Positions 23,980-35,274 are shown, numbered from the stretch's first letter. The stretch is DNA of 64,000 nt from Archegozetes longisetosus (GCA_018873245.2 JAEMBT020000003.1:11005843-11069842), one strand, 5' to 3'. The notes: generated by a model from the sequence alone, not told the origin. Program-made: numbers and translations.

Positions 23980-24450
23980 TATGGTTGCCAGATGTCCTTT
24001 TTTCTAGAGGATTGTTCTCGAATTTAGTAAATTGTCATCTGTTCTCTTGTAAATGAAAAAAGGACGCAAATGTCTTTGAGTTATAGATATTGTTTCACGA
24101 ATATTTTTAAGATAATCGAAGTTGTTTTAGTAATTCCAATAGGAAATCATTTCGTCGAGAGACTTTTTAGTATAATGAAAAATTTATGGTGGGATCAAAG
24201 AAATAGGTTATCAGTTGAACAAGTCAATGCTGAAATTTGTACAAAAGTTAATTTCTCTATGTCTTGCGAATCATTTTATGAATATGTAAAAACAAATGTT
24301 CCAATTATTAAAGCAGAGAAGTCTGCTCTGAAATATGATGCTTCTATAAGTTTATTGTAATTTGCTCAATTTTGTGAAATAAATTACATTTAATTCAATA
24401 TTTCAATAATTGATTTTGTTCTCGAGTTTGAGTTTTGAAATCTGGCAACT
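23980..24450. mobile_element. hAT-type element with GGTTGCCAGAT ends
   Basis: Left end GGTTGCCAGATGTCC; right end, inverted, GTTGCCAGATTTC. Flanking TATAACTA and TATAATTA fit an 8-bp target duplication with one mismatch, although the exact end base is uncertain. A C-terminal hAT transposase fragment lies inside. Length about 470 bp. Confidence 0.6.
24070..24360 (+). pseudogene. hAT transposase C-terminal fragment
   Basis: The frame contains IPIGNHFVERLFSIMKNLWW followed by DQRNRLSVEQVNAEI and VNFSMSCESFYEYV. This is the hAT dimerisation domain (N-x-x-x-ER-x-FS, then R-N-x-L-x-x-E). Only about 90 residues remain, between the element's inverted ends. No catalytic residues are present. Confidence 0.7.
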
Positions 24451-24459
24451 ATAATTATA

Positions 24460-25020
24460 ACTTGGATAACATTGAGATAATTCAATAGATTTATTATATT
24501 CCACAATTGTTCAATCTGATTGATTGTGTTCGCATTCAATTCTAATAAACAATAACAGACGTTTTATATTAAGCAAAATACTTTTAGAAACTATTGAAAG
24601 TAAAACTTCAAAATTGAGTTTGCGAGTATCTGTTTTAATGTGTATATAGCTAATAGAAAGCTTAAAGCCACATTTCATTCAAATTATATCACATTAAAAA
24701 AGAGGAGAATGGGTGGTAAAGAGAATTATGGTCCTCTTAGAGAGAGTATTATTGATCTATAAAATGTATATTTACAGATTCTTTTAAACATTTTTACACT
24801 TTTCGAGTCTCTACTTTAGAGGATGTAACAGTTCAATTATAGTTTTTTAATATATATATTTATAAATGCAAGCTTAGCACCTTCAACTTCTTAATCATAT
24901 AAATAGAAAGTACTAAAAACTTAAAACTATCTGAAAAAAACTTTACGAGTCACTTAGTCCAATATTTGTAGGCTAAGCAAAAGTAAAACGTTATTGAAGT
25001 AATAAACACCATTTTTAAAC
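24460..25020. other. Intergenic upstream of the DEG/ENaC gene
   Basis: No gene or repeat with ends recognised. The promoter of the channel gene at 25219 may lie in the right part, but no definite TATA box could be assigned. Confidence 0.35.
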
Positions 25021-25025
25021 AATGA

Positions 25026-25132
25026 GCGATATTCTAAGTTCTGTCTTAATCTCGACTCAAGTTAGACCTGGTGCTATCGAAATTTGCATTTCAAGTCTAA
25101 CTTGAGTCGAGATTAAGAACTCAGAATACGGC
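25026..25132. mobile_element. Miniature foldback element, family 'TAACTTGAGTCGAGAT' (copy 1)
   Basis: ATATTCTAAGTTCTGTCTTA... ending ...CTCAAGTTAGAC is answered after a 27-bp loop by GTCTAACTTGAGTCGAGATT... ending AGAATAC. It lies 87 bp upstream of a DEG/ENaC start codon. A second copy is at 37493-37611. Confidence 0.7.
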
Positions 25133-25218
25133 TCAATATAACTAAATTAAATTGTTATAAACTTTAAAAAGATTCATTTCTTTTCAGTAACGTGTGATTT
25201 CTCAATTTTCTTAACAAA

Positions 25219-26556
25219 ATGGCGTGTACACAGAACTCAAGATTATTTTCATTAAATATAATAATAAATTTAATCTGTTTGTTTATTTTTTCATTTTTCT
25301 CATGCCGGTTAACTCGTGAGTACTTAAAATATGAAACGATAACAGTTCTTGAAAAAGAAGATTACTCTAATTATACGTTACCAGCTGTGACCATATGTAT
25401 TCCTCATCGTTATATGTGGAATCACAAAAACAAAAAAATGTCGAATATAATCACTGAACTTAAAATATATTCTATATCTTCATTTCGTTTATGGGAATCT
25501 TTTCAGAGTGAAAATTTAACGCTCAATGAAATCAATGATTTGACTATTTCTGCGATTGATATTATTGAAGACGGTGTGTTCTTAGATGTTTTAAATAACG
25601 GTACGACTGAGCTTAAAAATTTTAAAAATCACCAAATACAGGAACTCCCCGGAGGAATTTTTGAGAGTCTATCAACGTTTGAAAAATGCTTTACTTTTTT
25701 CAGCTCATTAACTAATAAGTCTAACAGAAGACACGGTGATCTTCGAGAAATATATCGAAGAGATCAACAAGAGAATATTAAAAATGTAATACGAACTTTA
25801 AATCTTATTTCTGATGAAGATCAATATGGATCCGAAAATGACCCTTCTTATAGGTTTATATTTAATTTAGATAAATTGGAACGTCTTAAAAGTCTGGGCA
25901 CCTATAAACGTAATGCAAGTTCGAACGAACCGAAAGTAATTCTATACATCCACTCACCTAATCATGCACCAAGAAACTATAAAGATCATTCAATCCAATT
26001 ATTAAATAGTCATTCTATATCCCTAGAGTTTAAAAAAACAACTACTAACCATACGCCAGATAGTATCGATTGTATAAACTATGAAAACTCTCCGTATGGT
26101 TCTAAACCAGACTGCATACATGAATGGCAAACTAAAGAAGTAATTAACTATTGTAAATCAATAGATCCCATAAGGAAATTTTCAATATCTCGCTATATCA
26201 AGGAAAATATTACTATCGAATTGTTATGTTCAATGTATGTCGATGCTTTGGAAAAATTTAAAGAAACTGTTGGTAGTGCCTGTCCGATGGATTGTGTTGA
26301 AAACCACTATGAAGTAATCAAGAGATCTGAAAAATTAGGACTTAAAGATGGTAGAGGAAGAATAGAAATTTATCATACACCAGGGGTTGAATTTAAATTC
26401 AAATACAAGCTTAAAATGACTTTTGACGATTATTTAGCCAATATTGGCGGTTTAGGTGGTCTATATATTGGAATTTCACTTTTATCATGTTTACAATGGC
26501 TTCGTAAAATGTTACTTAAATTTTCAACCAAAATTTCAAACCGAATATCATCATAA
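25219..26556 (+). CDS. DEG/ENaC family sodium channel subunit
   Basis: A single-exon frame of 445 residues with ATG at 25219 preceded by ACAAA. Features in order: short cytoplasmic N-terminus; TM1 at about residues 12-34 (LNIIINLICLFIFSFFSC); the post-TM1 block YTLPAVTICIPHRYMW, matching the family's FPAVTIC; a large extracellular loop with scattered cysteines (e.g. INYENSPYGSKPDCIHEW, CSMYVDAL, ACPMDCVENHYE); and the pore/TM2 signature YLANIGGLGGLYIGISLLSC near residues 404-425, with GIS at the selectivity filter. Members are trimeric amiloride-sensitive or peptide/acid-gated cation channels in the plasma membrane. The protein is on the short side (family 450-650) and the first cytoplasmic stretch is short. 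The ligand is unknown. Relics of related genes occur at 10.3-11.9 kb. Confidence 0.88.
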   Translation: MACTQNSRLFSLNIIINLICLFIFSFFSCRLTREYLKYETITVLEKEDYSNYTLPAVTICIPHRYMWNHKNKKMSNIITELKIYSISSFRLWESFQSENLTLNEINDLTISAIDIIEDGVFLDVLNNGTTELKNFKNHQIQELPGGIFESLSTFEKCFTFFSSLTNKSNRRHGDLREIYRRDQQENIKNVIRTLNLISDEDQYGSENDPSYRFIFNLDKLERLKSLGTYKRNASSNEPKVILYIHSPNHAPRNYKDHSIQLLNSHSISLEFKKTTTNHTPDSIDCINYENSPYGSKPDCIHEWQTKEVINYCKSIDPIRKFSISRYIKENITIELLCSMYVDALEKFKETVGSACPMDCVENHYEVIKRSEKLGLKDGRGRIEIYHTPGVEFKFKYKLKMTFDDYLANIGGLGGLYIGISLLSCLQWLRKMLLKFSTKISNRISS

Positions 26557-26984
26557 TAGTAAAACATATAACTATATATTTAATGATGTAATATTAATCC
26601 TATAATAATATAAAACACATTAAATCAATTGTTGTAGCCTGTCGATAATTAACACAATTTAACGAAAATCAAATCTATGAATGGAATGTTTATGGTATAT
26701 ATTGTGTTAAATAGTAGAAAATAATAATGAAACACTTGTAAAACTAATTATTTGTTGTTATTCGAACTTATTTAGGACGTATTACATCTAAACTATGGGC
26801 TTGATTTCAATGCCAGATAGTTCTAAATAAAAATTTGAGTGCTCGGAAATCTATGAAAGAAATGTTCGAACTCCGAATAAGACTAAACTACAGTTCATGT
26901 CATTTAAAGCAGCGGTTAAAGGCTTCGTGTTTAATTATGCAAAAGTTTTTTATATTTATTGAAATTCCCAAAAACATTAGATTA

Positions 26985-27245
26985 TAATTTTAGTATTTAG
27001 TATGGGTTCCTTGGCTGTGAGACACGTTTTTATGACTTCGTTGAGACTTGATATAGTCAGCTGCTAACTGATACATTCGATACCTATCACCTGCGGAAAG
27101 TTTCAGAGGTCTACCTGATCCTGCCTTTCGTTCTGGTTTTTCTCTTTTTTGAAATTGCTGAAGTTTCGCTCAATTATTCTCAAATGTATTTTGTGATTTT
27201 GTGAATTTTTTGAGGATTTCTGAAATCATCTTCGGAGTAAACCTA
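26985..27245 (-). pseudogene. Tc1-like transposase N-terminal relic
   Basis: On the minus strand from about 27240 the sequence reads KMISEILKKFTKSQN, then KPERKAGSGRPLKLSAGDRY followed by RMYQLAA. The G-S-G-R-P motif between two helix-turn-helix units is diagnostic of Tc1-type DNA-binding domains (GRPR motif). Frames shift nearby and no catalytic region follows. No inverted ends could be assigned. Confidence 0.5.
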
Positions 27246-27612
27246 AAACCTCTGTGAAGTTTTAGGCATATTTGAAAGAATTTGAGCTACATTTTTGTTA
27301 AAACTGGGATTTTATACTTGTTTTGTGCCTTGTGATTTAATATTTGTGTAGATATTTTGTGAATAAAATCTGAGTTAATCCTGTTCCAGGAAATGTTTGA
27401 GTGAAATTTTTCAATCAACCGATATTTTTATAACGCGAACTGTGTAAGAATATTTCACATTCTTGCTCAGTTTACACATGAATAAAAAATCTTATCCTTA
27501 CAATTAATCAGTAATGGGATCTAAATTTTTATGTAGTTTTCTCTATGAAAAATTTTTATTTAAAACTTTCTAGAGCTAACAGGGAGAGTTTATAATGATG
27601 AGGGTATAAATA

Positions 27613-28220
27613 CAGTAAAACCTGTGAAAGCGTATACCCACCTGAGTAAGAAGTATACCTGTTAAGGAGTAAAATTTGAGACGTTTCTCTGTTTTTCCCA
27701 TTATAAAACCGCTTTATAAGGGATACGCCTCTTTAACGCATACAAGTACAGTATATTAAGTATATTAAAAGTTCCTTCAATGCCAGTAAGAGCTGTCTTA
27801 GACGAACACATAATGCTAAATATATAGTGGAGTTTTTTTATAGTTGGAATTACGAGAACGATATGATTGGCTGAATTCATTCGCAATATATATAAGTTTA
27901 GATTATATGTATCAAATTTATATAAAGCATACTATTAACCAATGATTGATTAATTGATTAATAAGAGGCGAAGCACCTGTCCGGCTATATAAAAACTTCC
28001 CTGTACTTTTGTTGTCTACTATAGTGTTATTCGATAAGTCACTGTGACTAGTCAAAAAGTTAATACTCTTGCTCTGAAAGCTATGGTAAGTGGTCGACTG
28101 TGAATGACTAGTTTAATAGATAATAAAAATTAAAATTCTAAACTGTATAAAGAGTACACTCGTGTATGGCATACACTAGTTTTTGGTCCACTGAGTGTAC
28201 GCCTTATACAGGTTTCACTG
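27613..28220. mobile_element. pogo/Tigger-like non-autonomous element with TA target duplication
   Basis: Left end TA|CAGTAAAACCTGTGAAAGCG, right end inverted TA|CAGTGAAACCTGTATAAGG(CG). The CAGTRAAACCTG terminus and TA duplication match the pogo/Tigger branch of Tc1/mariner. Length 608 bp. No transposase frame was recognised inside. Confidence 0.6.
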
Positions 28221-28473
28221 TATATGACAGCTAACTCAGCTTCTCGGGAAAGTATTATTATGTGCCAAATTATCATGTTAGAAGATGTTTTGAAATTTCC
28301 TAAAACTTTCCAGAAACTTGAAATGTTCTAGAAAATTCTAGAACATTCCTAAAATCTACGAAATACTCTAGAATTTTGCAAAACATTCTGACATTTACAG
28401 CAATTTCTAGAGTTTCTGAAAACAGGCATCCCCACTTAAGAATCATTGTGAAATAGATTTGGTGACTGATTAC

Positions 28474-29116
28474 CAGGGCGAGTATTTATCTGGAAATCCC
28501 GATAATTTTCTCTAAAGTTATTCTTCGGGAATTTTATATTAATATATATATGGTCACTTCAGGCTTCTATAAAAGTAGTTTGAATGTCCCGATTTTAAGC
28601 TTCTCATGAGTTCTCCCGATTTAGAACTTTTTGTTTAAAACATGAGATTTTTAAAAGTTTTACCTCATTTTGACTTAAAAATATAACGAAAATATTAAAA
28701 AATTGATCACAACTGTGATCGAAAATTCATTATCTTGATAAAACTTTTTAAAAATATTTAGTGAAAATAATAGTTACGAGTATCGTTTGAACAGAGAATA
28801 TGCGCCTTAGTTATCCATGTATGTCGAGCGCTCTTTCACTGTGTATAAAAATCTTTTGACAGATGATCGACAGTGTTTTTTCACCTGAAAACTTGGAGAT
28901 CAATCTAATTATACAGTACAATAAATTTTTGAAGAACTGTTAATACAGTTTAATACATTTGAAGAAAGAAAACAACTATTTTTCATTGTATTATGATTGA
29001 AAATGAATTTTTTTAAGCTCCCGATTTTTGATTTTTAAGTCCCGATTTCGGTTCTTTTAAGCTCCCGATTCCCGACCGATTTGACCACTTTAATCTCCTG
29101 AAAAATACTTGCCCTG
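28474..29116. mobile_element. hAT-type MITE with perfect 8-bp target duplication CTGATTAC
   Basis: CTGATTAC is present at 28466-28473 and 29117-29124. The ends are CAGGGCGAGTATTT (left) and, inverted, CAGGGCAAGTATTT (right). The interior is enriched in TCCCGATTT units in the subterminal parts and has no transposase. Length 643 bp. Confidence 0.85.
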
Positions 29117-29124
29117 CTGATTAC

Positions 29125-30520
29125 TAAACTCATATAGTAAAAATCCACACTAACAAACTTAGCAAAGATCACTCGTTTCATTCTCCAATAGTAGTGTAGC
29201 ATTGAGATTACTGGCCTGTACGAAGTCCTAGTTCTAAACACCTCTTCAAACCACATCATTTTACTCTCAAGTCTCTTGTTATTCTAATCAAAAACCACAT
29301 TTCTCACTTCCACACTACTAAAATTTCATGAATTTATCTTAGCCCGTACGAAAATGCCAGTATCAGCCCTCAATTATCAGCTATGAGATTATCAATTTAA
29401 CCCTATTATTTCCTATTAAAACTACTAAATTCGATAGTTAATAGTATATTTCACCATCATAATCCACCCACTTTCTCGACGGAACTAAGGTATAAAAAAG
29501 GTTCTGGGGCGTACGAAAGTACGAGTCTACGACCCCTCCCAGAAGTTTATCTATAAAACCCGATTTCCAATGGAATTTATATCAAAAAGCATCAGAAAAC
29601 GCTCATTTTTGCCATTTAACCCTCTTGTACGACCTCGTACCTCAATCGATTCCCTAAAGTCATTAATAGAAACGCTAAAAGTGAGCTTTACATGTTATTT
29701 ATTGTGGAATCTAAGCTAAAATAATACTAATATGTGGGTTGGCCTAGCGCTATCCAAAAGTCCAAAAAGCTCACGGGATAAGGTTAGGTCTGGTGCCTTT
29801 CCTCGCTGTCATTCAAATAATGAGGCCTTCCCTCTTAACATTGAGCCCTAACTGATGTTTTTATGGAGAATTCCCTCCCCAAGCCGAACCTACATAATGA
29901 AAGATCGCATTCACAAACTAAGGAAGATTGTTCTGTCTCATCCTCCTAGTGCTCTTATTCTCTCGTCATGCATTCTTTACCTGTAAAATTGAGAAACCCC
30001 TATTATAACAACACTCAGTCAGAACTACACAAGTTTTGCATATTTATACTAGATATTTTCTGACCGCAATAAATATCTTAATAAGAAGACAGTTCTAGAA
30101 TGAAAGTTTAGCTAAAAATTGCTAATATTTGTTTTTATTTTGTCATAAACGTATTACTTTGTCTTTTGAAAATTTATAAAAAAAATACTACGGATTAGGT
30201 TTTATTAATTTTCGATTTTAACAACTAGTTCGCTTCTTCTGCATGTACTGACAAAACGAGACTTAGCTATACTTTTTTGTCAGGAAACGATATGTACAAT
30301 ACAATTAGAACTCATAACATTAAATCCGACTAAACTTTTCATGATACCAAATAAGGAAATATATAATAAAGCCTCGATTTTACCTGTTCTTCCTAAAACT
30401 GACAAAGCCAACACCTATAGAAGCTAATGCCTTTTGGGTCCAGGTTTCGTTAATTTAAATTATATCACCTAATTTTCTTTCCCGTCGATTTGACAAAACC
30501 GAGACTCTGCTTTAAATACT
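29125..30520. other. Intergenic; nothing firmly recognised
   Basis: About 1.4 kb of mixed sequence. Short GTACGA/TCGTAC palindromes occur near 29505-29530 and 29625-29640. The tract 29740-29960 is less AT-rich and may be part of an old repeat. No coding domain is seen. Confidence 0.35.
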
Positions 30521-30526
30521 TATATA

Positions 30527-30606
30527 TTAGGTCAAACCAAAAGTAGTTGCAAACTTTTTCATGTTTTATTTTGAAAAAGTTTGCAATTACTTATGGTTTG
30601 ACCTAA
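30527..30606. mobile_element. 80-bp mariner-type MITE with TA target duplication
   Basis: TA|TTAGGTCAAACCAAAAGTAG followed by TTGCAAACTTTTTCA, and the near-perfect inverse ending ...GGTTTGACCTAA|TA. It is essentially all stem, about 37 bp per arm. The TTAGGT start and TA duplication point to the mariner group. Confidence 0.75.
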
Positions 30607-30702
30607 TATAACAATTACACAAACAAGGGATGAGATTAATTCAAATTTCTATGTAGTACTTAATGAGATTATTGGAGATATTAAGAAACAAAGCGTTACT
30701 AT

Positions 30703-31204
30703 TAGTGTTGGGAAATTTCTAGGAATTATCTTCTGGAGAAAATCTTTCTCCAAACTTTCTAGAAATATCTCTAGAATTATTTCTAGGGCTTGGAGATTTT
30801 CTTACCAATGAAATATACTGTGCCTCAGGTTCATGAAAAGGTAGAACGTTTTAATAGCTGTTTTTAAGTCCTTATGAACAAGATCACGTAGATATTTTTA
30901 GATAAAATTACTTCAAAAATTAAATTATACCGCGAACCAGAAAATTTTTATGTAAATAGTGATTACTGTTTGATAATCATCTGTAATTTTAAAAATAATC
31001 ATGAAATGTGAGTTAGCCAGTTTGAATATTAATTAATTAGTGAATAGTTTTAATAATATAATTTGCTATGACTTAATATTGTTTTAATATTGCCATGCTA
31101 TGAGAGATTCACATTATCCAATAAAAGGCTCACAAAGAGAAAATTTCTCGATTTTTGAAGAGAAATTTCTTGGGAAAATTTCTTAGGAACTTTTTACAGC
31201 ACTA
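30703..31204. mobile_element. hAT-type MITE with perfect 8-bp duplication GTTACTAT, at the 3' end of the LRAT gene
   Basis: GTTACTAT occurs at 30695-30702 and 31205-31212. Ends are TAGTGTTGGGAAATTTC and, inverted, TAGTGCTGTAAAAAG; both sides carry AGAAATTTC/GAAATTTCT units. No coding sequence. The right copy of the target duplication overlaps the stop codon of the LRAT-like gene (31211-31209), so the element now forms the start of that gene's 3' region. Confidence 0.8.
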
Positions 31205-31208
31205 GTTA

Positions 31209-32553
31209 CTATATTCCAAACTGTTTGTAAATTGTTTGTCCAGTGAAAGCATAGAATACGTATAGTGCCGCTGTCCTCCTTAATTCTTCTGAAATCTTTT
31301 CCAAAGCGTCAACCTATCAAAATTAGACAGGACTATATAATAAACAAAATCAATTAAAAAACCTGAAACCTGGTCACTAAATGCTTTTCCAAATCTCCAT
31401 TGTGTAACAATGTGTTCACAGTTATACGAGTAAATACTGTATTCAACTGTAGTATTTTCCAATGCATCGAGATTAGTTTTAATCTGTTGAGGCTCTAGCT
31501 GCTTCAATCCACGTCTTTTTGCGCTTCGTATCTTATTATTGACACGACATAAATCTTTACCAGCGACATCGATCAATTTCTCACGTAATATTCGACCATT
31601 GCGTGTTTCAAGGATTGTTTTAAATATTTCGTAGTCATGAGAAAGATGCTGCACATAACCATTTCCAATGTATATTGCATAATGACTATAACCGCTGCGT
31701 TTGAATTCAATAATATCATAAAGTTTTGCCTCTTGTATAACTAATTGAGGGTTTAGAAATTGGTCAACATCTTCATCAATCCAATTTTCGACCACCTTAT
31801 GAATTGTGCTGAGAGAAGCAGCAGAGGCACTCAGAGAGGCATCACATAAAAGCGTGAGTACGTATTCAACAGGTTTCCTAATTTCATTCGCAATCCCTTT
31901 AACTGCGTCAGCCTATGTGAAAATTAGTTCATTATTAATCACTAAATAAAAATAGCCTCGATAACTTAAAAAAATATCCGAAATGTTTTGAGTCAAACTT
32001 TTACCTGATCGCTAAACGCCAATCCATATTTCAATTGTGTGACTTTATGCTCACAATTAAAGTTGAGGAAGTTGTAATCAAATCCTCCCAAAGATTTCTG
32101 AACTAATTTCATAATCTCTTCCGTACTTAGTGACTTCAATCCGCGTCTTTTTGCGCTTCTTTCTTTGTTATTCACACGACAATAATCACCTTCGGCTACA
32201 TTTGTCAAGGTACTCCTTAGAAACAAAGCACGAGTTGTACTAAAGTATTCATCTAACCCAATATTTTCCAGAACAAATGGATCTGCGACTTTTCCATTTC
32301 CAATGTAAATTGCCCAATGGTTAAAAGGTGACCCGTATCTGTCAAATTCGATAAGATCACCAATAACAGCCTCTTTCTGAATCGATTCACATGAAATGAA
32401 CGGTCCAACATCTTCATCGATGTAATCCTGAATCATATGGTTTATACGTGCTGAAGACGAGCCACTAATGGTCTTGGACGCATCAGCTCCCATATATACA
32501 TTTTCGAGAGGCAAGAGAAACTGTGCTAAAATTATAGTCAAAAACCAGCCCAT
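31209..32553 (-). CDS. Secretory/membrane protein with two tandem LRAT-like domains
   Basis: Three coding exons, 32553-32005, 31912-31370 and 31313-31209, joined in phase 0 by introns of 92 and 56 nt (CAG|GTAAAA...CACATAG and CAG|GTTTCA...TTGATAG), encode 398 residues. The start at 32553 is chosen because TTTTTACAG just upstream is a strong acceptor of a 5'UTR intron and because MGWFLTIILAQFLLPLENVY is a good signal sequence. Domain 1 has NHWAIYIGNG (His79) and NFNCEHKVTQ (Cys167). Domain 2 has SHYAIYIGNGYVQHL (His260, His272) and SYNCEHIVTQ (Cys348). LRAT/HRASLS proteins are thiol acyltransferases/phospholipases using His-His-Cys; domain 2 keeps all three, domain 1 has Asp91 in place of the second His. 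After each domain comes the same linker type (xDAxxxIxxEx R), the last one ending in a hydrophobic tail. Substrate unknown. Confidence 0.85.
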
Positions 32554-32870
32554 ATTATTGAATTCTGTAAAAATGAGCATTTTTCTTTAACAGTCAATGT
32601 AAATGGAGAATAGTTCGTACTTATATGGATTACCTTATTACATACACTGGAAATAAAAGCCAATAAGTGTAGGACACGTCTTATTGATAATAAAATATTT
32701 GTTAAAAACGCATACATAGATATCGTTAGATACACATTCTTTAATAGTATGAGTACTATCTGGCAATCTTAAACTAATTGCCTCACTCATGAGTAATAAA
32801 TATCTCATGCAATGAACTGGCATAATAGATAATGAAAAATTTGTTTACATTTATGATATTTTTTAACGCT

Positions 32871-32878
32871 CTTATATA
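32871..32878 (-). promoter_or_regulatory. TATA box of the LRAT-like gene
   Basis: TATATAAG on the minus strand. A 5'UTR exon would run from about 32845 to about 32631, ending AATAAG|GTAATCC, with a 70-nt intron closing at TTTTTACAG before the ATG at 32553. The sizes match the other introns of the gene. Confidence 0.4.
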
Positions 32879-33018
32879 AGTAAGTTGTTCTTAAATTTGA
32901 AATCTTGTCTGCTATTCTTCATTCATTAAAAAGTAAACTGTCTATATTTCAAAATATTAAATAGAAACTTTATATTATAGGCTGAGTTCTGGTGCTAGAG
33001 TCCATAGATAGTGAGAGG

Positions 33019-33444
33019 TAGGGTGACCAAGTATCCCGCATTGTGCGGGATTGTCCCACATTTAAGAGTTGTGTCCCGCATACCGTATGCACCCTTTGCG
33101 GGACGGAAAATATACATTTTAAGATTTATCTTAACAGATTTTCACTGTGTTTTTATTTAATGCAAATAATGCAATTTAATTGTTAACACGTTTCTTATCT
33201 TAAAATATGTAGAAGTCTTTAGATAAGAGTTTTAATTCGTTTATCTGATACCTTGTTTTCATTCACATCGTGTGTGACTCTTATAAAGTGCAGTTATCAA
33301 TCAAGTCTTTAGTTTATATTTCAAATTATTGTTATTTCAAACTGATTTGTAACTTCAATCAGGTTAAAACTCTTTAAAAAGATTTTATAATAGGACCAAA
33401 ATTTTTTTGTCCCGCATTTGACAGTTTTTGACTTGGTCACCCTC
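33019..33444. mobile_element. hAT-type MITE with TAGGGTGACCAAGT ends
   Basis: GTGAGAGG (33011-33018) and GTGAGAGA (33445-33452) form an 8-bp target duplication with one mismatch. The ends are TAGGGTGACCAAGT and, inverted, GAGGGTGACCAAGT. Subterminal TCCCGCATT units occur on both sides. Length 426 bp; no transposase. Confidence 0.8.
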
Positions 33445-33452
33445 GTGAGAGA

Positions 33453-34120
33453 TGAAGGTTTTCGATATTTTTTCTAAGGATTTTTTTGAAACACTTCGGA
33501 AATACAGTTTGGCTCAAAGAACTTATTGAGTGGTGTATCAAATCTAAAACTATTGGATATAGAATTTTGGGAAACACATAGAAGGAGGTTCACTATTATG
33601 ATAATATATATGTGGTTGAATTTGTATCGTCAAGATATAGATATTGACACACGTCTCAAGGTCATCCAAATTCAAACAACACATTCTGGTTATCTGTGAT
33701 CTTAAACAATGATTACAGTGTCATTTGATTCAGCTTGACAAGTCAAGCTAAGCGATATTTTTATTGTGGTGCGCCGAAGCATTCTTGAGATATTCAAGAG
33801 AAACTGAATGGATTGTATTGAATTGAAATAAATTAAGCAAGATTAGTCTAGTTAGGCTAAGTTAATTGTCAAATGACAGCCTCCAGCTCCTCAAGTTAGC
33901 GGGCCTAAGCAGGCAATTGATTGGCTAAGAGAGACTAGTATTTTTTGTGTATATTCTTGAAATGCTTTAATCGCATTTATAAATATGGTAACATTTTACT
34001 TGAACTGTCAGCCTGAACCTACATATCATAGACACCTCATCCGTCTTCAAGCAACCAACTTCCAGTACAAGATCTTAGATCGCCTTGAAATCGGTGCTAA
34101 CATTTATGCCTCGACAGGTC
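33453..34120. other. Intergenic; nothing recognised
   Basis: No coding sequence or repeat ends supported. Short AG(C/T)TTAGGCTAAGTTA-like tracts occur near 33850. Confidence 0.35.
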
Positions 34121-34126
34121 CAACCA

Positions 34127-34671
34127 TATACACCCGCTTTCAATTCTAATTGTGAGGACAAAACTTTTATAACTTTCGACTGGGTAAACCGAGTTGAATT
34201 CTGTTTTTTGTAGATTGACCATGAAATGTTCCGATTGATGAATAGAGATCTCTACTTTATTACACTAATTATCTGAGAAATTAGAAAAATGCAAAAATTC
34301 TAGTTTTTCGAGAACTTTGACATTGAAGCTTGAAAAATTTAACTAATTTGATACATGGTCATTGTAATTAATGAAAAATGATGTTCCATTGTTTTCATTT
34401 GGAATTACCTTCAATTCAAATGATTTTTGATTCAATTCTTATTTTTTAATTAATTGAATAAATTTTTTCATTCACTGATTATTAAATTTGTCAAATTTGG
34501 TTTTTTATCATTAAAGTAATGAATTCCTTTTCGTTTCAAATTTTACCTTGTTAACGTTGAATCGGAACATTTCTTGGTCAATCTCCAAAAAACAGAATTC
34601 AAATCGGTTCACACAGTCGAAAATTATAAAGTTTTTTGTCCCCACAATTAGAATTGAGACCGAGTGTATAT
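34127..34671. mobile_element. Foldback element with TATACACNCGNTTTCAATTCTAATTGTG ends
   Basis: Left arm TATACACCCGCTTTCAATTC...; right arm inverted TATACACTCGGTCTCAATTC...; arms match for about 130 bp (including the CCGATTGA...GAACATTTC block near 34235 and 34560). No coding sequence within the 545 bp. Confidence 0.65.
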
Positions 34672-34884
34672 AATCAAGTCAATCGGTTCTAAATAGACCG
34701 TTTCCAAAATTCTCTCTTGCCAAAGATTTACCGAAAGAAAACAAAGCTAACATTCAAAGATTGTGGCTAAACAAAGTCAGCACGTTTCAAAGAAATTGCC
34801 CCGCCCATTTGCAACCCAATGTTTCCACCCCTCCTTTAACCTATGAACTTCAGTAAGTCAATTAAATTCAATTTAAATCCTTAA

Positions 34885-35110
34885 AATCAAGCAAAAAAGC
34901 TGGGTCTTACAAAATGTACGGACTCGTACATTCAAAATTTTCAACGATTTAAACTTAAAAGATAAACCATGTAACACGAAAAATTCAAATTTGTAATCAA
35001 TTTAATCACTTGAAATCAGTCAAAAATCTGGGGCTTAAAAGTCTACTAGCTTACAAAAATGTACTAGCTCATACATTCTAAATTTCCAACATTAATTAAC
35101 CTTAAAATAT
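34885..35110. repeat. Two diverged tandem units around AATGTAC...TCGTACATT
   Basis: Units starting near 34895 and 35025 share GGGNCTTA-AAA, an AATGTACNNGCTCATACATT-like core and an ACTTAAAA(G/T)AT tail, spaced about 130 bp. A similar set lies inverted at 40740-41110. Confidence 0.35.
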
Positions 35111-35274
35111 TAAAAATAAATAACATGAAAGTTTACTATTGATATTCATAAAACCAAAAAAGATAATATAATACAAAGTTATATGAATTAAAGTAATTCT
35201 TAACTCTGAATTATTATTATAATAAAAGTAAAAAATAATTATCATAATTAAAACATGTTTTAATTATTTAATTT

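Noticed and set aside
29035-29259. 74-codon minus-strand frame
   Set aside because: Begins inside a hAT MITE and crosses its boundary; no protein similarity recognised.
31280-31369. C-terminal run-on of the LRAT frame ending KRFQKN
   Set aside because: This is intron read-through plus a wrong frame; the spliced tail is homologous to the first linker and fits better.
32638-32823. 61-codon minus-strand frame upstream of the LRAT gene
   Set aside because: Lies in the proposed 5' untranslated exon and has no motif or correct phase for joining.
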